Below are positions 22,003 through 31,961 of a stretch of 64,000 nucleotides of DNA, in pieces. Positions within the stretch are counted from its first letter, which is position 1. Every line of letters begins with the position of its first letter. A program made the position numbers and the translations under genes. A model generated the notes under the pieces. That model was not told where the DNA came from, did no database searches, and saw only the letters and a program-made list of their open reading frames with translations. Origin of the DNA: Amorphophallus konjac (taxonomy: Eukaryota > Streptophyta > Magnoliopsida > Alismatales > Araceae); assembly GCA_022559845.1 (NCBI GenBank), contig CM040126.1, forward strand, positions 226,554,641 to 226,618,640, written 5' to 3'.

Positions 22003-22004
22003 GA

Positions 22005-22795
22005 TGAAGAGGTGAAATCTCGCGCTGAGTCCTGAGCGGGCTGTGGATCACCAGAAGATGAACTGCAAGATAGGGAAACGTATTAGAGGGCCCAGGGGGT
22101 TTCCCTGGGGTAAAAACCCTGCGATGGCTAAGTCAGTAGAGCTGCGGTGGAAGCAATGATGGGGAGGAGAAAAGCTGGTGCGCGAGATTCCTCTCCACCA
22201 AAGGGGTAAAGTGGATTGCTCAGGAGTTTCGAGTGTGAGTGCCTTAATGGCTCCCTTTTTCTTCTTACCTTCCACCGGAGGGTAGCCCTGGTTTAAATAG
22301 TATGCCGCCTTCAGGAGTCCTGTAAGCTGATGGGTCTCCGGCGGGAGTTACGTCCTCAACGTGGGCTTTCATGGCCTTTATCGTGGGAGCGTTATCGCCT
22401 TGAAGTCCGGCGGCTTCTTGATTCCCCTATCCGTTGGGGACTCTTAACGGCAGCACGAACGGATAATGTCTGGTCTGGCCGAGCTCCTGAAACGCCAGCC
22501 CTGTCCGGGCGATGAGCATAGCTCGGTGAAAGAGGGGTCAGATAGGTCGGCTAACGCCTGTCTCTCCCAGGCGGGGAAACGGCTTGGACCGGACCCACCT
22601 TGTGACCTGACCATCACTCGGGCCCTCCGAGCCTAGGGGCCGCCGGGGAGAGTTGGTTCCTCGAGTGTTTGTTCATTGGGCTTTTCTTTCTTGAGTGGGC
22701 CCCGTGGGCTATCACTCGGGTGAGCTTGCCTCGTTGGACCCTGTTGGGTCTTGTTGGGCTGCTCTTTGGGTGGGCTACAGAAATCCCCCTCTCCA
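22005..22795 (-). repeat. E2 5' LTR (791 bp)
   Basis: Counterpart of 11634-12424, with TG...CA ends. TATA-like ACTATTTAAA at complement 22292-22301. Confidence 0.95.
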
Positions 22796-22800
22796 ATATT
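22796..22800. repeat. E2 target-site duplication, right
   Basis: Sequence atatt, matching 11629-11633. Confidence 0.95.
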
Positions 22801-22977
22801 AAATTTCTATTTCTCGATCATTTGTTTATACTTTTATTTGTGCCCATTTATCATTATTTAGGCTAAATAACTAGTTTCACTTTTCCTTTATCGAAATTTT
22901 AAATTTTCATAGTTTTCTATGGCTAATAATCATGATTATTATCATATATTCTCTATTTAAATTTCCGGGGTGCTACA
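22801..22977 (-). repeat. E3 3' LTR, proximal fragment
   Basis: Starts TGTAGCACCCCGG on the minus strand at 22977 and matches 28017-28199 nearly base for base. It is interrupted by E2 at 22800. Confidence 0.95.
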
Positions 22978-22997
22978 CCCTCCCCCACTTAAAAGAA
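22978..22997 (-). promoter_or_regulatory. E3 polypurine tract
   Basis: Minus-strand ttcttttaagtgggggaggg. The same taagt(g/a)ggggaggg core precedes the LTRs at 34906 and 60545, a lineage signature. Confidence 0.9.
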
Positions 22998-23120
22998 TTT
23001 GGTCCCCAAATTCACATGATTTTCTTCCCAAAATTAGTGGGGTAAGATCACCATATCTAAAGCATGTATTCTGGCTAGATCATTCACATATCATGCTAAG
23101 TACTTAAGGTCATATCCGAT

Positions 23121-24080
23121 TCATGCAAGTTTTAGATGAGATATGTTTATAGGGTTACCTTCCGTTGCTTGCGGTGCTTCTTCCTTTAAGAGTGGACATC
23201 GAGCAATTTTGTGATCTCTGCTTCCACAATGGATGCATTTTCCAAGTTTATACCAACACTCATCCGGATTGTGCCTTCCCTTCTTGCAATGCTCGCATTT
23301 TCCCTTGGCCAGAATAATTTGTCGATCATTATTCCGGGGTTTCTTATTTTCATAGAATTTGTTGCCTCCATTAAATCTCTTCTTGCCGTTCACATTTTCC
23401 TTGTTCTTGGATCCATTTGGTAAGTCCTTCTTGGCGGCCTTTCCTTTGGTTCTTTCCATCATATCCATAACATCTTCCAAGAGTTGAGCTTTTCTAACCA
23501 TCTCCGTATATGTTTGAATTTCTAGTGGAGCTAGTTGAGGTATAAGTTCCACCTTCAAGCCATTCATAAATCTATTTGCTCTCATTTTCTCCGTGCAAAC
23601 CAAGTGTGGTGCATATCGGGCCAATCTAGAAAACCTCGCTTCATACTCGGCGACTGACAGACTACGTTGCTTCAAAGCCGCAAATTCCATAGCTTTCTTC
23701 TCGCGAATTCTTTCCGAGAAATACTTTTCATTAAAGTGTTCTAAGAATTCGTCCCATGTAACTTGCTCGTTAGGCAAGATTGCTTCCACGGATCCCCACC
23801 ATACTCGGGCATCCTTCTCTAATTGATATGTTCCTAATAGTACATTCTCTTCATCGGTGCATTGCATCACCTTAAAGGTCCTCTCTATTTCTTGCACCCA
23901 ATTCTCTGCTTCATCCGGGTCGGTAGACCCACTAAACTTCGGGGGATTTATCTTTTGGAACTTCTGATGCAAATCCCCGGCTCCATGCCGTGCTCCACCT
24001 TGTGCAACTTGTTGCAAGGCTTGCGTTAAACCCTGGACAGTGCGTTGCATCTCTCTCCACTGAGCTCTCTCAGCGGCCAT
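23121..24080 (-). CDS. gag: E3 gag polyprotein, intact
   Basis: 319 codons, ATG to stop with no lesion. Capsid-type retrotransposon gag domain at about residues 45-190: PPKFSGSTDPDEAENWVQEI, DARVWWGSVEA, WDEFLEHFNEKYF, LSVAEYEARFSRLARYAPHL and TEKMRANRFMNGL. A basic Lys/Asn-rich linker (~205-260) leads to two CCHC knuckles, CEHCKKGRHNPDEC and CIHCGSRDHKIARC. In E4 and E6 the same protein continues into the protease; here it ends 17-18 residues after the second knuckle. It would form virus-like particles. An intact gag beside the stop-ridden E4, E5 and E6 is notable and suggests recent activity or selection. Confidence 0.92.
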   Translation of the reverse strand: MAAERAQWREMQRTVQGLTQALQQVAQGGARHGAGDLHQKFQKINPPKFSGSTDPDEAENWVQEIERTFKVMQCTDEENVLLGTYQLEKDARVWWGSVEAILPNEQVTWDEFLEHFNEKYFSERIREKKAMEFAALKQRSLSVAEYEARFSRLARYAPHLVCTEKMRANRFMNGLKVELIPQLAPLEIQTYTEMVRKAQLLEDVMDMMERTKGKAAKKDLPNGSKNKENVNGKKRFNGGNKFYENKKPRNNDRQIILAKGKCEHCKKGRHNPDECWYKLGKCIHCGSRDHKIARCPLLKEEAPQATEGNPINISHLKLA

Positions 24081-24269
24081 TCTAGCCTACAAGAATAAGG
24101 TTTGGATTAATGATATTCATATCTTGGCAGGTATCTAACGCGAATGTAACATATTTTATCATTTAACCCATAGCTCTACCCAAATCTCACGGGGTTCCTA
24201 TAGGATAACTGACAAGGACGACTCAATCTAGGACTTGAACCTGATGACCTAGGGATTTAGAAAGCCTAG

Positions 24270-24281
24270 GCTCTGATACCA
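24270..24281 (-). promoter_or_regulatory. E3 primer binding site (initiator Met tRNA)
   Basis: Minus-strand TGGTATCAGAGC, five bases (gaagg) downstream of the 5' LTR end. Complementary to the 3' end of plant initiator tRNA-Met. Confidence 0.85.
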
Positions 24282-24540
24282 CCTTCTGTCACGCCCCGAA
24301 CCGATAGCAGCGGAACGTGTCGTTTGCTCGGAACGTGGTAGTTAAACAGTCATGTCAATCAGAGCATAGTCATTTCCACAAAACACAATTTGGACAAGTA
24401 ACAAATTTCATTTCAAATATAAGTTCTTTACATATTCGGGCCCATAATAAACGAAAAGACTCAATAAAGAAAAACTAAAATGAGACATAAGATGTAAGAT
24501 AACCAGACTAGACGGTTCATCTAGGTTGTCAAGGTACTAT

Positions 24541-24593
24541 TCACTCTTGCCCTTGCCCATCATGTTTGGTCTCGTCGTCACTAAGGTCATTAC
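24541..24593 (-). other. Candidate LTR mini-exon encoding an acidic tail (E3)
   Basis: Minus strand: the tract ttttcag marks a 3' splice site, then a phase-1 frame reads (G)NDLSDDETKHDGQGQE and stops with TGA. Counterparts occur at 29925-29971, 37624-37670 and 63516-63577 in other LTRs. All begin with Gly completed by an upstream G and all are acidic and Ser/Asp/Gln/Glu-rich. In this copy the phase-matched reading upstream of the donor meets a TAA, so a full protein is not shown. Confidence 0.45.
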
Positions 24594-25152
24594 CTGAAAA
24601 ATATTGGAAAACGCAGGGTGAGCGAACGCTCAGTAGGACTTAATATCTCATGCTTCCAAGCTAGCTTTAAGTCAATTACAGTTTAACATGCTCATGCAGG
24701 TCATGCAAGATATAGAAATCGAGAACTATAATAACACGAGATAAATTCAAGAACTAAAAGAAACAAACGAGTAAGCAAGGTGCTAGATAAACTCATGAAG
24801 AGTAAATGACAATGACAATCAAGAGAGTATAGCAAGATCTTAACAAGTACTTTCTCAAGTTAGGTCAAGAGCATTCATGAGGAAATATAACATTCATCTC
24901 TCTATGACAAACACTATCACGAGAGCTTCAATGTATCCATTATTGTGAAGGATCTTTGTGACAAGATAACGAGTACTATCAATGGGATAATTCAAGAACA
25001 TTTATGATGATCGATATAGAAGTAGAACAATTACTTCTACAAGCACTATATAGCATTTGCCAAGACATTAAGGGAATATCACGATGATATGATAATCCCT
25101 CCAATAAGGCAAGTCAAGATCTTTTCATGACGAACAATAAGTTGTAGAAAGG

Positions 25153-25300
25153 TGTACTATGATGGCAATTACTCCCGATCATCACTATCACGAGAGCGTT
25201 TGCACATCTAGCACTATATAGGATTGTGTACTATGATGGCAATTACTCCCGATCATCACTATCACGAGAGTGTTTGCACATCTAGCACTACATAGGATTG
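25153..25300. repeat. 74-bp tandem duplication in the E3 5' LTR
   Basis: Two nearly identical 74-bp units (25153-25226 and 25227-25300) beginning tgtactatgatggcaatt and ending cataggattg or tataggattg, with about two differences. The matching part of the 3' LTR is outside the window. Confidence 0.9.
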
Positions 25301-26351
25301 GCCAATGCACTAAGGGGAAAATCACAATGATATGACTGCCCCTCATGGAAATAGCAGTAGGTAGTATTTGGTCGCACACTTAGGAGTTCTCACGACTATA
25401 TGATTGCCCCGAAATGCCAATAACCGAGTTGGTGAATGCCAGCACCCGATCATCATATACCGGTAACGTTTGGACTTTGCCTCGCCCAATAGGGTCAGAT
25501 CAGGACCCGTAGCATTTAAAATGTCATTTTAGTGGGACCCATAGCCCCTGACATTTAGTCTAGACTAACTCCATATTAATGGCCAAGAATTTCAAGGATC
25601 AAGCATGTAAGATATTAAGATAGATTTCATGGAACATAGAGTTCAAGGATAGAACTTGTAATAAGGATGATATATCGATAAACCATATGAAAACGATGAC
25701 ATTCTGGAAATCTGGGTGATTAGGTACAACCAGCTCAGTCGGCCTTGAGGGAAGCCATGGCTACGAGGAGACTTACGGAGGTCCCAATGACTAACTTGCC
25801 GGTCCGAAGGAACGGAATGTCCAACGGAGGGCTCGTATGTCACCGAGAGTTGAGGTATATAACGTGAACCAATCATGAAATAGGGACTCCATCTTCTGAC
25901 GTGAGATGAGAGTGCCAGAAGACCCGCGGTATGGGTCAAAATCGGAAGAAAACTGTGAGAACATGAATGTGTTAATTATAGAATTCATGTCTATCTAATT
26001 CAATAATTAACTATAATTAAATAAACTTATATTATTTGACGTCTGTGAGTAGTGTCATTTATTAATTAGCATCCACTTGGAGGGACGTCAATTCTATGAT
26101 TTTTAACTTAATTTATTTAACAAGAATTCACGTCAATATCTATTTAATTGAGTAATTTTAAAACATACATTCAAAGAGACATTAATTTATAATAAAAAAT
26201 TTAGTGAAATAAAATATATGATAATTAGGAGAAAAATTCAAGGATTCCAGAAATATATTTTTTATAATTTTATGTGGCATAGTTTAGTAGATATGGATTT
26301 TCAAGGATATAATTACAAGTTATATATATATATATATATATAAAGTATTTA

Positions 26352-26404
26352 GACGCCTTTGCACGATGGCGTCATATGAATTTGACGACATATAGTTTGT
26401 CGTC
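26352..26404. repeat. Mini-palindrome pair, E3 5' LTR
   Basis: GACGCC-N10-GGCGTC (26352-26373) and GACGAC-N9-GTCGTC (26384-26404), starts 32 nt apart. Identical to the pair at 9936-9988 in the 3' LTR. Confidence 0.85.
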
Positions 26405-27166
26405 ATTTCAATAAAGTGTCAAACTTCAAACCTCCGGTTCTCGACGTACACATGTCGGAATCACGCATTCTATATATCGAAATGACGGGCTCGAAAAACT
26501 CTACCTAACCGGACGTTCAAAATAATTTTTCGTTGAGAGATGGGAGATCTTGAGATAGGGGGCACGAAAAATGGTGCAACCACTCTCACTATCTCGGTCA
26601 CCTCCCTAATAACACACCCATAAAATTTCATGGCCAAAGGATATTACGGCGCCTACGAACAATACTATTAAGGCAAAAACTCTATAACTAACTGTTAATG
26701 TTAAACCAAAACAACATAATATCACGTAGCTGATGCTTAATATCGAGACAGAACTAACGAGATCATGCTAGTTTTAATCGCTTAATAGTTTGGCTTGGGA
26801 GATTGCCTACCTTGATGTGTTTACGGTTGAGGAAATTACAGGAGATGAAGAAGACGAGGTGGCAAAGGATGAAGAATAAGCCTTTGCTTCTATCTTTATA
26901 GCAGCAGCATGCAGCGTGCGACAGTAAAGAGGAGGAAGACAGCAGTTGCAGCGGCAGCAGCTCGCCCTCGCCCAACTACAGCAACTGTAACACAACAGCG
27001 GTAGGAGGAAAAGGAAGAAGAGGAGCCTTGCATCTCCTCAGCTACAATGGCAGAAGGGAGGACGAGGATGCAGACGAACGGCAGCAGCAGGAAGAGAAAG
27101 GTTGCACAGCAAGGGGATGGCGACGGCACTACAGCAGATGGGTTCTATTCGTTCGACGATATTAAG

Positions 27167-27174
27167 TTTTTATA
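27167..27174 (-). promoter_or_regulatory. TATA box, E3 5' LTR
   Basis: Minus-strand TATAAAAA, conserved in the 3' LTR copy. It lies about 1 kb from the LTR start, with the leader running toward the donor at 26811. Confidence 0.5.
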
Positions 27175-28280
27175 GGGAAAAGATTTCTAACGGAGGTGAT
27201 AGAACAAATGAGGGCAAGGTTTGTAAACCCTTCCTTTTGTGGATGATTCCCTTCCCATTAAGCAGCCGCCAGCCATACTTTGTTTAAAACCCTAAGCCCC
27301 ATGCACGAGCATGCATGCAGTGGGTGGGGGTTCGGTTGGCCTTGGGCTCACGTGGGCTTTGGTTAGCAGGTGACCATTGGTATATGCATTTGGGTTTTGG
27401 GACATGTACGCATATGTGTGGATATGGGATTAACTTTTGAGGGTGGCATATAATGGGTTGTATTATTTGGGCTTCTCAGGTTGATCGTGGTTTGGGTTTG
27501 CTTTGTTATATATATATGTGTGTGTGTGTGTGTAGGTGAGCTGTTACGTGAGTTTTGTATATATATGGCCTCATGGGTTAAATGGGTTGGGTTTTGAAAT
27601 TGCATGTTGGGCCTTATATCTTTACACACTTATATATGTAAGTTGTGAGCTTAGTGGGTAGCATATGTGTTTAACATTTAGATCTTTAGTGAAACCCATT
27701 TAACTTAGTATTATTTGGGTTAGGTTATAATATATTTATATATATATATATATTACGTATAACTATTTTAATGCAAAGGCCCACTAATTATATTTAGTAG
27801 ACTAATAAATAGTTTTATCTAATTGGTAGAACTTTATATACATACTTTATTTATTTGTATATCTTATTTATTTTGCATTGTTGTCTCAAGTATCAGAGTC
27901 GGGTTCGATCCTATGAGAGTCTTTATATAAGTATGTAAATATATTTTTGGCACGAGATTCCTTCTAAATAGTGGAGTCGTATTTTCTTTAATTTAAACCA
28001 TAACTAGATAAAAAAATATATTAAATTTCTATTTCTCGATCATTTGTTTATACTTTTATTTGTGCCCATTTATCATTGTTTAGGCTAAATAACTAGTTTC
28101 ACTTTTCCTTTATCGAAGTTTTAAATTTTCATAGTTTTCTATGGCTAATAATCATGATTATTTTCATATATTCTCTATTTAAATTTCCGGGGTGCTACAC
28201 CGATAGATCGCGCAACCAATACATGCGTCACTCTGTTAACCGTTTATAGCTTTCGAACCCTGATCATTTTCCTGGAACGT

Positions 28281-29290
28281 GCGGCCTAACCCTAACCGCA
28301 TATGTCTCCTGCGGCCAGTTCCAGGCCGCATATCCCTCCAGGCGGCACACTACCGACCATCCATATCCAGCAGGTCTTCGGATCTGAGGCAACGTGTACG
28401 GCCAGTCTATGACCGTTCATGGGGATGTAAGGTCCAGAACCGACCGCACATCAGTAACAGAACAGATTAATTGTCATTTCAGGATGTTAGGTTAATAGAT
28501 TAGTGGTTATTTGCATGTTAGCAACACACCTAATAAACTGTAATTCATGACAGTAAATAACTCTTGCCGATTTATTTAATTTGAGTTTGAACTTGATTCT
28601 TCTTTCCAATGAATGTCAATTTTAATTGTGAATCCTTGATAATCGAAATGGCTATTAGGTTTACACTTGTTATAACCGTTAATCTTGAACCATATTATCC
28701 CCTAGATTTGATTTAGACTCCATCGAACCGCTGTGATTTGAGTTAGCCCGAATTGGACTAACAGAGAATTGAGCGGCCTTTTGTGGACCGCATATACTCA
28801 TGAACGGGCCAGTAGAGACTGTTTATCTATGGCTAATGCCAATTAGTTTTGCCGATTGTCCTTGATCCATCTTCGGCCAATCCCTGATTTGTTCAGTCCA
28901 ATAGACCCTAGGCTGACCAGCAGACAGTGGGCTGGACTCTGGTTCAGTTCCACCCTACCTATGGTAGCCCGGGAGCCCACTTGGGCTAAGTTCTAACTCA
29001 TGGTTAGGTCCTGTGTTGTGCGGCCAGTAATGGACCGTACCTCTTACAGGCGGCCCTGAGTGGACCGTTCAACTAATGAGCGGCTCTGTCAGGACCGCAT
29101 ATCCTGACCTCGATTTTGTAAACTTCTGGCCTTGTACGGCCTAATCCCTACCGTTCATTTAGAAGAGCGACCCTTTATCAGCCGTTCAACCTTGACCCCC
29201 GAGGTCTAAACCTCAGCCCAGTTGCTGTTAGTGCGGCGCAGAGTCGACCGCACAAGTCTTGAGCGGTCCAGTAGGAACCGCATATCATAT
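28281..29290. repeat. Cluster of 19-nt palindromes, E4 LTR
   Basis: Eleven copies of exactly 19 nt with consensus RCGGYC-N7-GRCCGY: 28281, 28311, 28398, 28773, 29020, 29050, 29080, 29136, 29167, 29233 and 29272 (starts). Runs start 30 nt apart (28281/28311; 29020/29050/29080) or 31 (29136/29167), leaving 11-12 nt between copies. Loops differ in sequence, so these are not a simple tandem repeat. The second LTR keeps them at an offset of about 7699 bp (e.g. 35980, 36719), with an extra copy at 35891-35910 that lies across the E3 junction in the first LTR. Confidence 0.88.
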
Positions 29291-29924
29291 AGAGATGATT
29301 TTTCTCCATGTTTTATGGTTTTGAATCCAAGAACATGTTGGTTCTTGATAATTTGAACTCCTGGATAGAAATTCTGGACAATATCTCTTCAACTTAGCCT
29401 TGGGATGTTCCGAGGTAAGTTTGTACTTGATTATAATTGGCCATTTAACTTGATTAAAGTCTAGACGGAACTTGGGATCTTAGATCTAATAAATCAATGC
29501 CAACGCATCATAGGGGCCCGGTCTCATCCTCGGGAGAGCGCCCAAAAAGTACTTGTGCCCATGGGAGTTTGTAATGACATGGTGAGGCATTGCACCGAGT
29601 GCATGACTAGCATGATGTCTATGACAATGATCTCTTATCTCTTACTTGAATCGTGTTCTACTTGGTTATATTCTTACTTGTTGGCCAATTTCTTGCAATT
29701 TCCTGTTATATATATTGTTCTTAAACTGTAATTCTTGTAGTTATATAATTTTGCCATATTGTTATTCCATTCCATTCTTTAGCAGTTTCTTTTGCTATGT
29801 TGTTTCATTCGATTGTTATTTCTTTTCTTCTGTTTCATACATGTAATTAATTGGTTAATCACTTACACATGCCTGTTGTTACCTACTGAGCGTTCGCTCA
29901 TATAGTTGTTTTCCCTCTTTCCAG

Positions 29925-29971
29925 GCAGCTCAGGTGAAGATTCACAGATGGATGGGAATGGGCAAGAGTGA
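29925..29971 (+). other. Candidate LTR mini-exon encoding an acidic tail (E4, first LTR)
   Basis: Acceptor ctctttccag, then phase-1 (G)SSGEDSQMDGNGQE and TGA. It lies about 25 nt after the TGAGCG-TT-CGCTCA palindrome (29887-29900) and 260 nt before the LTR end, like its counterparts. Confidence 0.45.
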
Positions 29972-30237
29972 TGACTTGGAGTGTATCAACTAGTCGCTGT
30001 GTTGAGATTGTTATAGTTGTTTTACATCTAGCTATGCCTTAGAACATGTGTTAGTTATTGTAACAGAGTCGAGTAGAGATTATGTTTGATTATGTTTAAG
30101 TCAGTTTGATGGTATTTGTAATAGACTTGGAGTTATTCTGTTCATGACGTTATGTTAATTCTTAGCTTAGCATGTTATCTTTACTAGCGTTTTCTACTGC
30201 CGGTCCCGATATTCCGCGTCGGGGCGTGACAGTTTGG

Positions 30238-30250
30238 TGGTATCAGAGCC
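30238..30250 (+). promoter_or_regulatory. E4 primer binding site (initiator Met tRNA)
   Basis: TGGTATCAGAGCC six bases after the LTR end. Confidence 0.88.
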
Positions 30251-30449
30251 TAGGCTTTCTGATATTCCTAGGTTCTCTAAGTTCTAAGATCCTAAGTGAT
30301 ACCGTAGGACCTATAACCTTGTTATAAGTCTAAGGACCCAACCTGGTGAGATTTGGGTAGAAGACTGGGGTTGAGTTAATAATCTCATTGCACGATTATC
30401 CATTCTTAATTGAACCTAATATAACCTATTCCACGTGTAGGCTTTTGCA

Positions 30450-31961
30450 ATGGCAGAAGAATGTGCAGAATGGAGGAACTTGCAGCGTACGGTTCAAGGA
30501 CTTACTCAGGCTTTGCAACAAGTGGCCCAAGGAGGAGCTACAAACCATGGCACTGGCGACCTTTATAGAAACTTTCGTGGGATGAATTCCCCGCAATTTG
30601 GGGGCACGACTGACCTTGATGAAGCCGAGCACTGGCTTGAAGAGATAGGGAAGATTTTTGAAGTGATGCAATGCAACGATCAAGAATGTGTCCTCTTGTC
30701 GACCTTTCAACTTGAACGGGATGCGAGGACATGGTGGGACGCAGTGAAGGCTACCCTTGGTGATAGACAAGTCACATGGGAAGAGTTCGAGGAATTCTTC
30801 AATGGTAAATATTTCTCTGATCGAGTATAAGAGAAGAAGGCGGCTGAGTTTACTACTTTGAAACTACGAAATCTATCCGTAGCTGAATATGAAGCTCAAT
30901 TCTCTCGGCTATCTCGTTATGCTACTCATTTGATATCTACCGAGAAGATGAAGGCTAAGCGCTTTCTTAATGGGCTGAAGCTGCAGTATATCAACCAGTT
31001 GGCACCGATGGAAATTCAAACTTATTCCGAGATGGTGAGAAAGGCTCAAGTATTGGAAGATACGTTGGAAATGACGGAGAGAATCCATGGGAAGAGTGTT
31101 AAGATTGAACAACACCATACTGGTTCTGGGAGTATCAGGCCTGGTCATGGCAGGAAGAGGCCCATTAGCGGGTCTGGTTCGTGGAAGGGCAAGATGCCGA
31201 AGATTGAAGACAAGAAGCCTAGCCCTATTGTTCCATTCAAGAGCGTATGCAAGTATTGTGACCGTCCAGGTCACAAGATGGAGGAGTGCTGGGGCAAGCT
31301 GCGTGCCTGTTTACGTTGTGGTAGTAGGGACCACCGTATTCCCGAGTGTGCCTTTTTATCTGAGCGAGCTACCCCGGTGAAATCGCAAGGAATCAAGAAG
31401 CAGCAAGGCAAGCTCCAGGCTCTACAAGAAGACGAGACAGGACCCGCCGAGGAAGGTGGACTTGTCGAATGTACTCTTATTATACATGATAAATCAGCTT
31501 TTGTTCTTTTTGATACTGGTGCCACACATTCTTTTATTTCTCGGAGATTTGTGAAGTCTTTAGCTGTGAAGCCAGTTTTGATGAATTCTCCGTTAGAGAT
31601 TTCAACTCCTATTGGTTCCGGATCAGTAATTAAGTATTTCTATCCTTCCAGTAAGGTCATGATCAATGAACAAAACATGCTTGCTGATTTAGTTTGTATG
31701 GACATGAAGGATTATGACGTAATCATAGGAGCAGATTGGTTGGCTAAGTATGAGACCAATGTTCAGTGCAGATCTAGTTCTGTGTCTTTCACTGGACACC
31801 CTGGACTTTCTTTTATAGGAATTAGACGCCATAAGTCTGTTCCACTTATTTCGGCTCTTCGAGCTGATAAGCTGATAAGGAGAGGATGTAAGGCTTTTCT
31901 AGCCTTTGTTTCTGTGACCCCTGAGTAAAAGATTGAGATTGAGGACTTTTCTGTCGTCTGA
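30450..31961 (+). pseudogene. gag: E4 gag and protease
   Basis: ATG at 30450. The capsid domain matches E3 (QRTVQGLTQALQQVAQGGA, LDEAEHWLEEI, ARTWWDAVKATL). TAA at 30828-30830 replaces the CAA still present in E5. Knuckles CKYCDRPGHKMEEC and CLRCGSRDHRIPEC, then retropepsin with active site LFDTGATHSFIS (about 31507) and DYDVIIGADWL. TAA at 31926-31928 and TGA at 31959-31961 follow in the same frame. No frameshift. Confidence 0.92.

Larger units (their letters stand above)
11634..22795 (-). mobile_element. E2: complete Tat-lineage Ty3/gypsy retrotransposon
   Basis: 11.16 kb element on the minus strand with two 791-bp LTRs (22005-22795 as 5', 11634-12424 as 3'). Its 5-bp target duplication atatt lies at 11629-11633 and 22796-22800, and the uninterrupted site is seen in the E3 5' LTR (aatatattaaat, about 28014). 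Order on its own strand: PBS, gag, protease, RT, RNase H, second RNase H, integrase, spacer, antisense ORF, polypurine tract, 3' LTR. The dual RNase H and the antisense ORF between integrase and 3' LTR are hallmarks of the Tat clade. The two LTRs differ at roughly 15 positions by eye, about 2%, so the insertion is fairly young. Coding parts carry one frameshift and three in-frame stops. Confidence 0.95.
22801..28199 (-). mobile_element. E3: gag-only Tekay-type retrotransposon (TR-GAG-like)
   Basis: On the minus strand: 5' LTR (24287-28199), PBS, gag (23121-24080), 143-bp tail with polypurine tract, 3' LTR start (22977). The 3' LTR continues at 9157-11633 beyond E2 and leaves the window beyond E1. 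No protease, RT, RNase H or integrase is present, and gag ends in a proper stop just before the polypurine tract. The gag is clearly related to those of E4, E5 and E6 (QRTVQGLTQALQQVAQGGA shared), so it is a deletion derivative that would depend on a relative for replication proteins. It lies inside the 5' LTR of E4. Confidence 0.9.
24287..28199 (-). repeat. E3 5' LTR (3913 bp)
   Basis: Begins TGTAGCACCCC and ends GGGGCGTGACA on the minus strand. Features along it: TATA box at complement 27167-27174, splice-donor-like aag/gtaggc with exon end at 26811, a palindrome pair at 26352-26404, a 74-bp tandem duplication at 25153-25300, palindrome TGAGCG-AA-CGCTCA at 24619-24632, and a candidate terminal mini-exon at 24541-24593. 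Flank 28200-28204 is cgata, which would be one copy of its target duplication. Confidence 0.92.
28200..30231 (+). repeat. E4 5' LTR, 3' two-thirds
   Basis: 2032 bp matching 35898-37930 base by base with few differences. Ends TCGGGGCGTGACA. Its start is cut by E3. It contains eleven 19-nt palindromes (28281-29290), the TGAGCG-TT-CGCTCA palindrome at 29887-29900 and a mini-exon at 29925-29971. Confidence 0.92.

Noticed and set aside
24283..24300. Possible tRNA gene around the PBS sequences
   Set aside because: Only the 12-13 nt complementary to the tRNA 3' end are present; no cloverleaf.
28281..28299. CGG-N11-CCG geometry equal to Gal4-type fungal sites
   Set aside because: Zn2Cys6 regulators are fungal. 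The match follows from the palindrome arms and gives no basis for naming a factor.
28281..29290. CRISPR-like array
   Set aside because: The arms are conserved but loops and spacers are irregular, the genome is a plant, and no cas gene exists. These are LTR palindromes.
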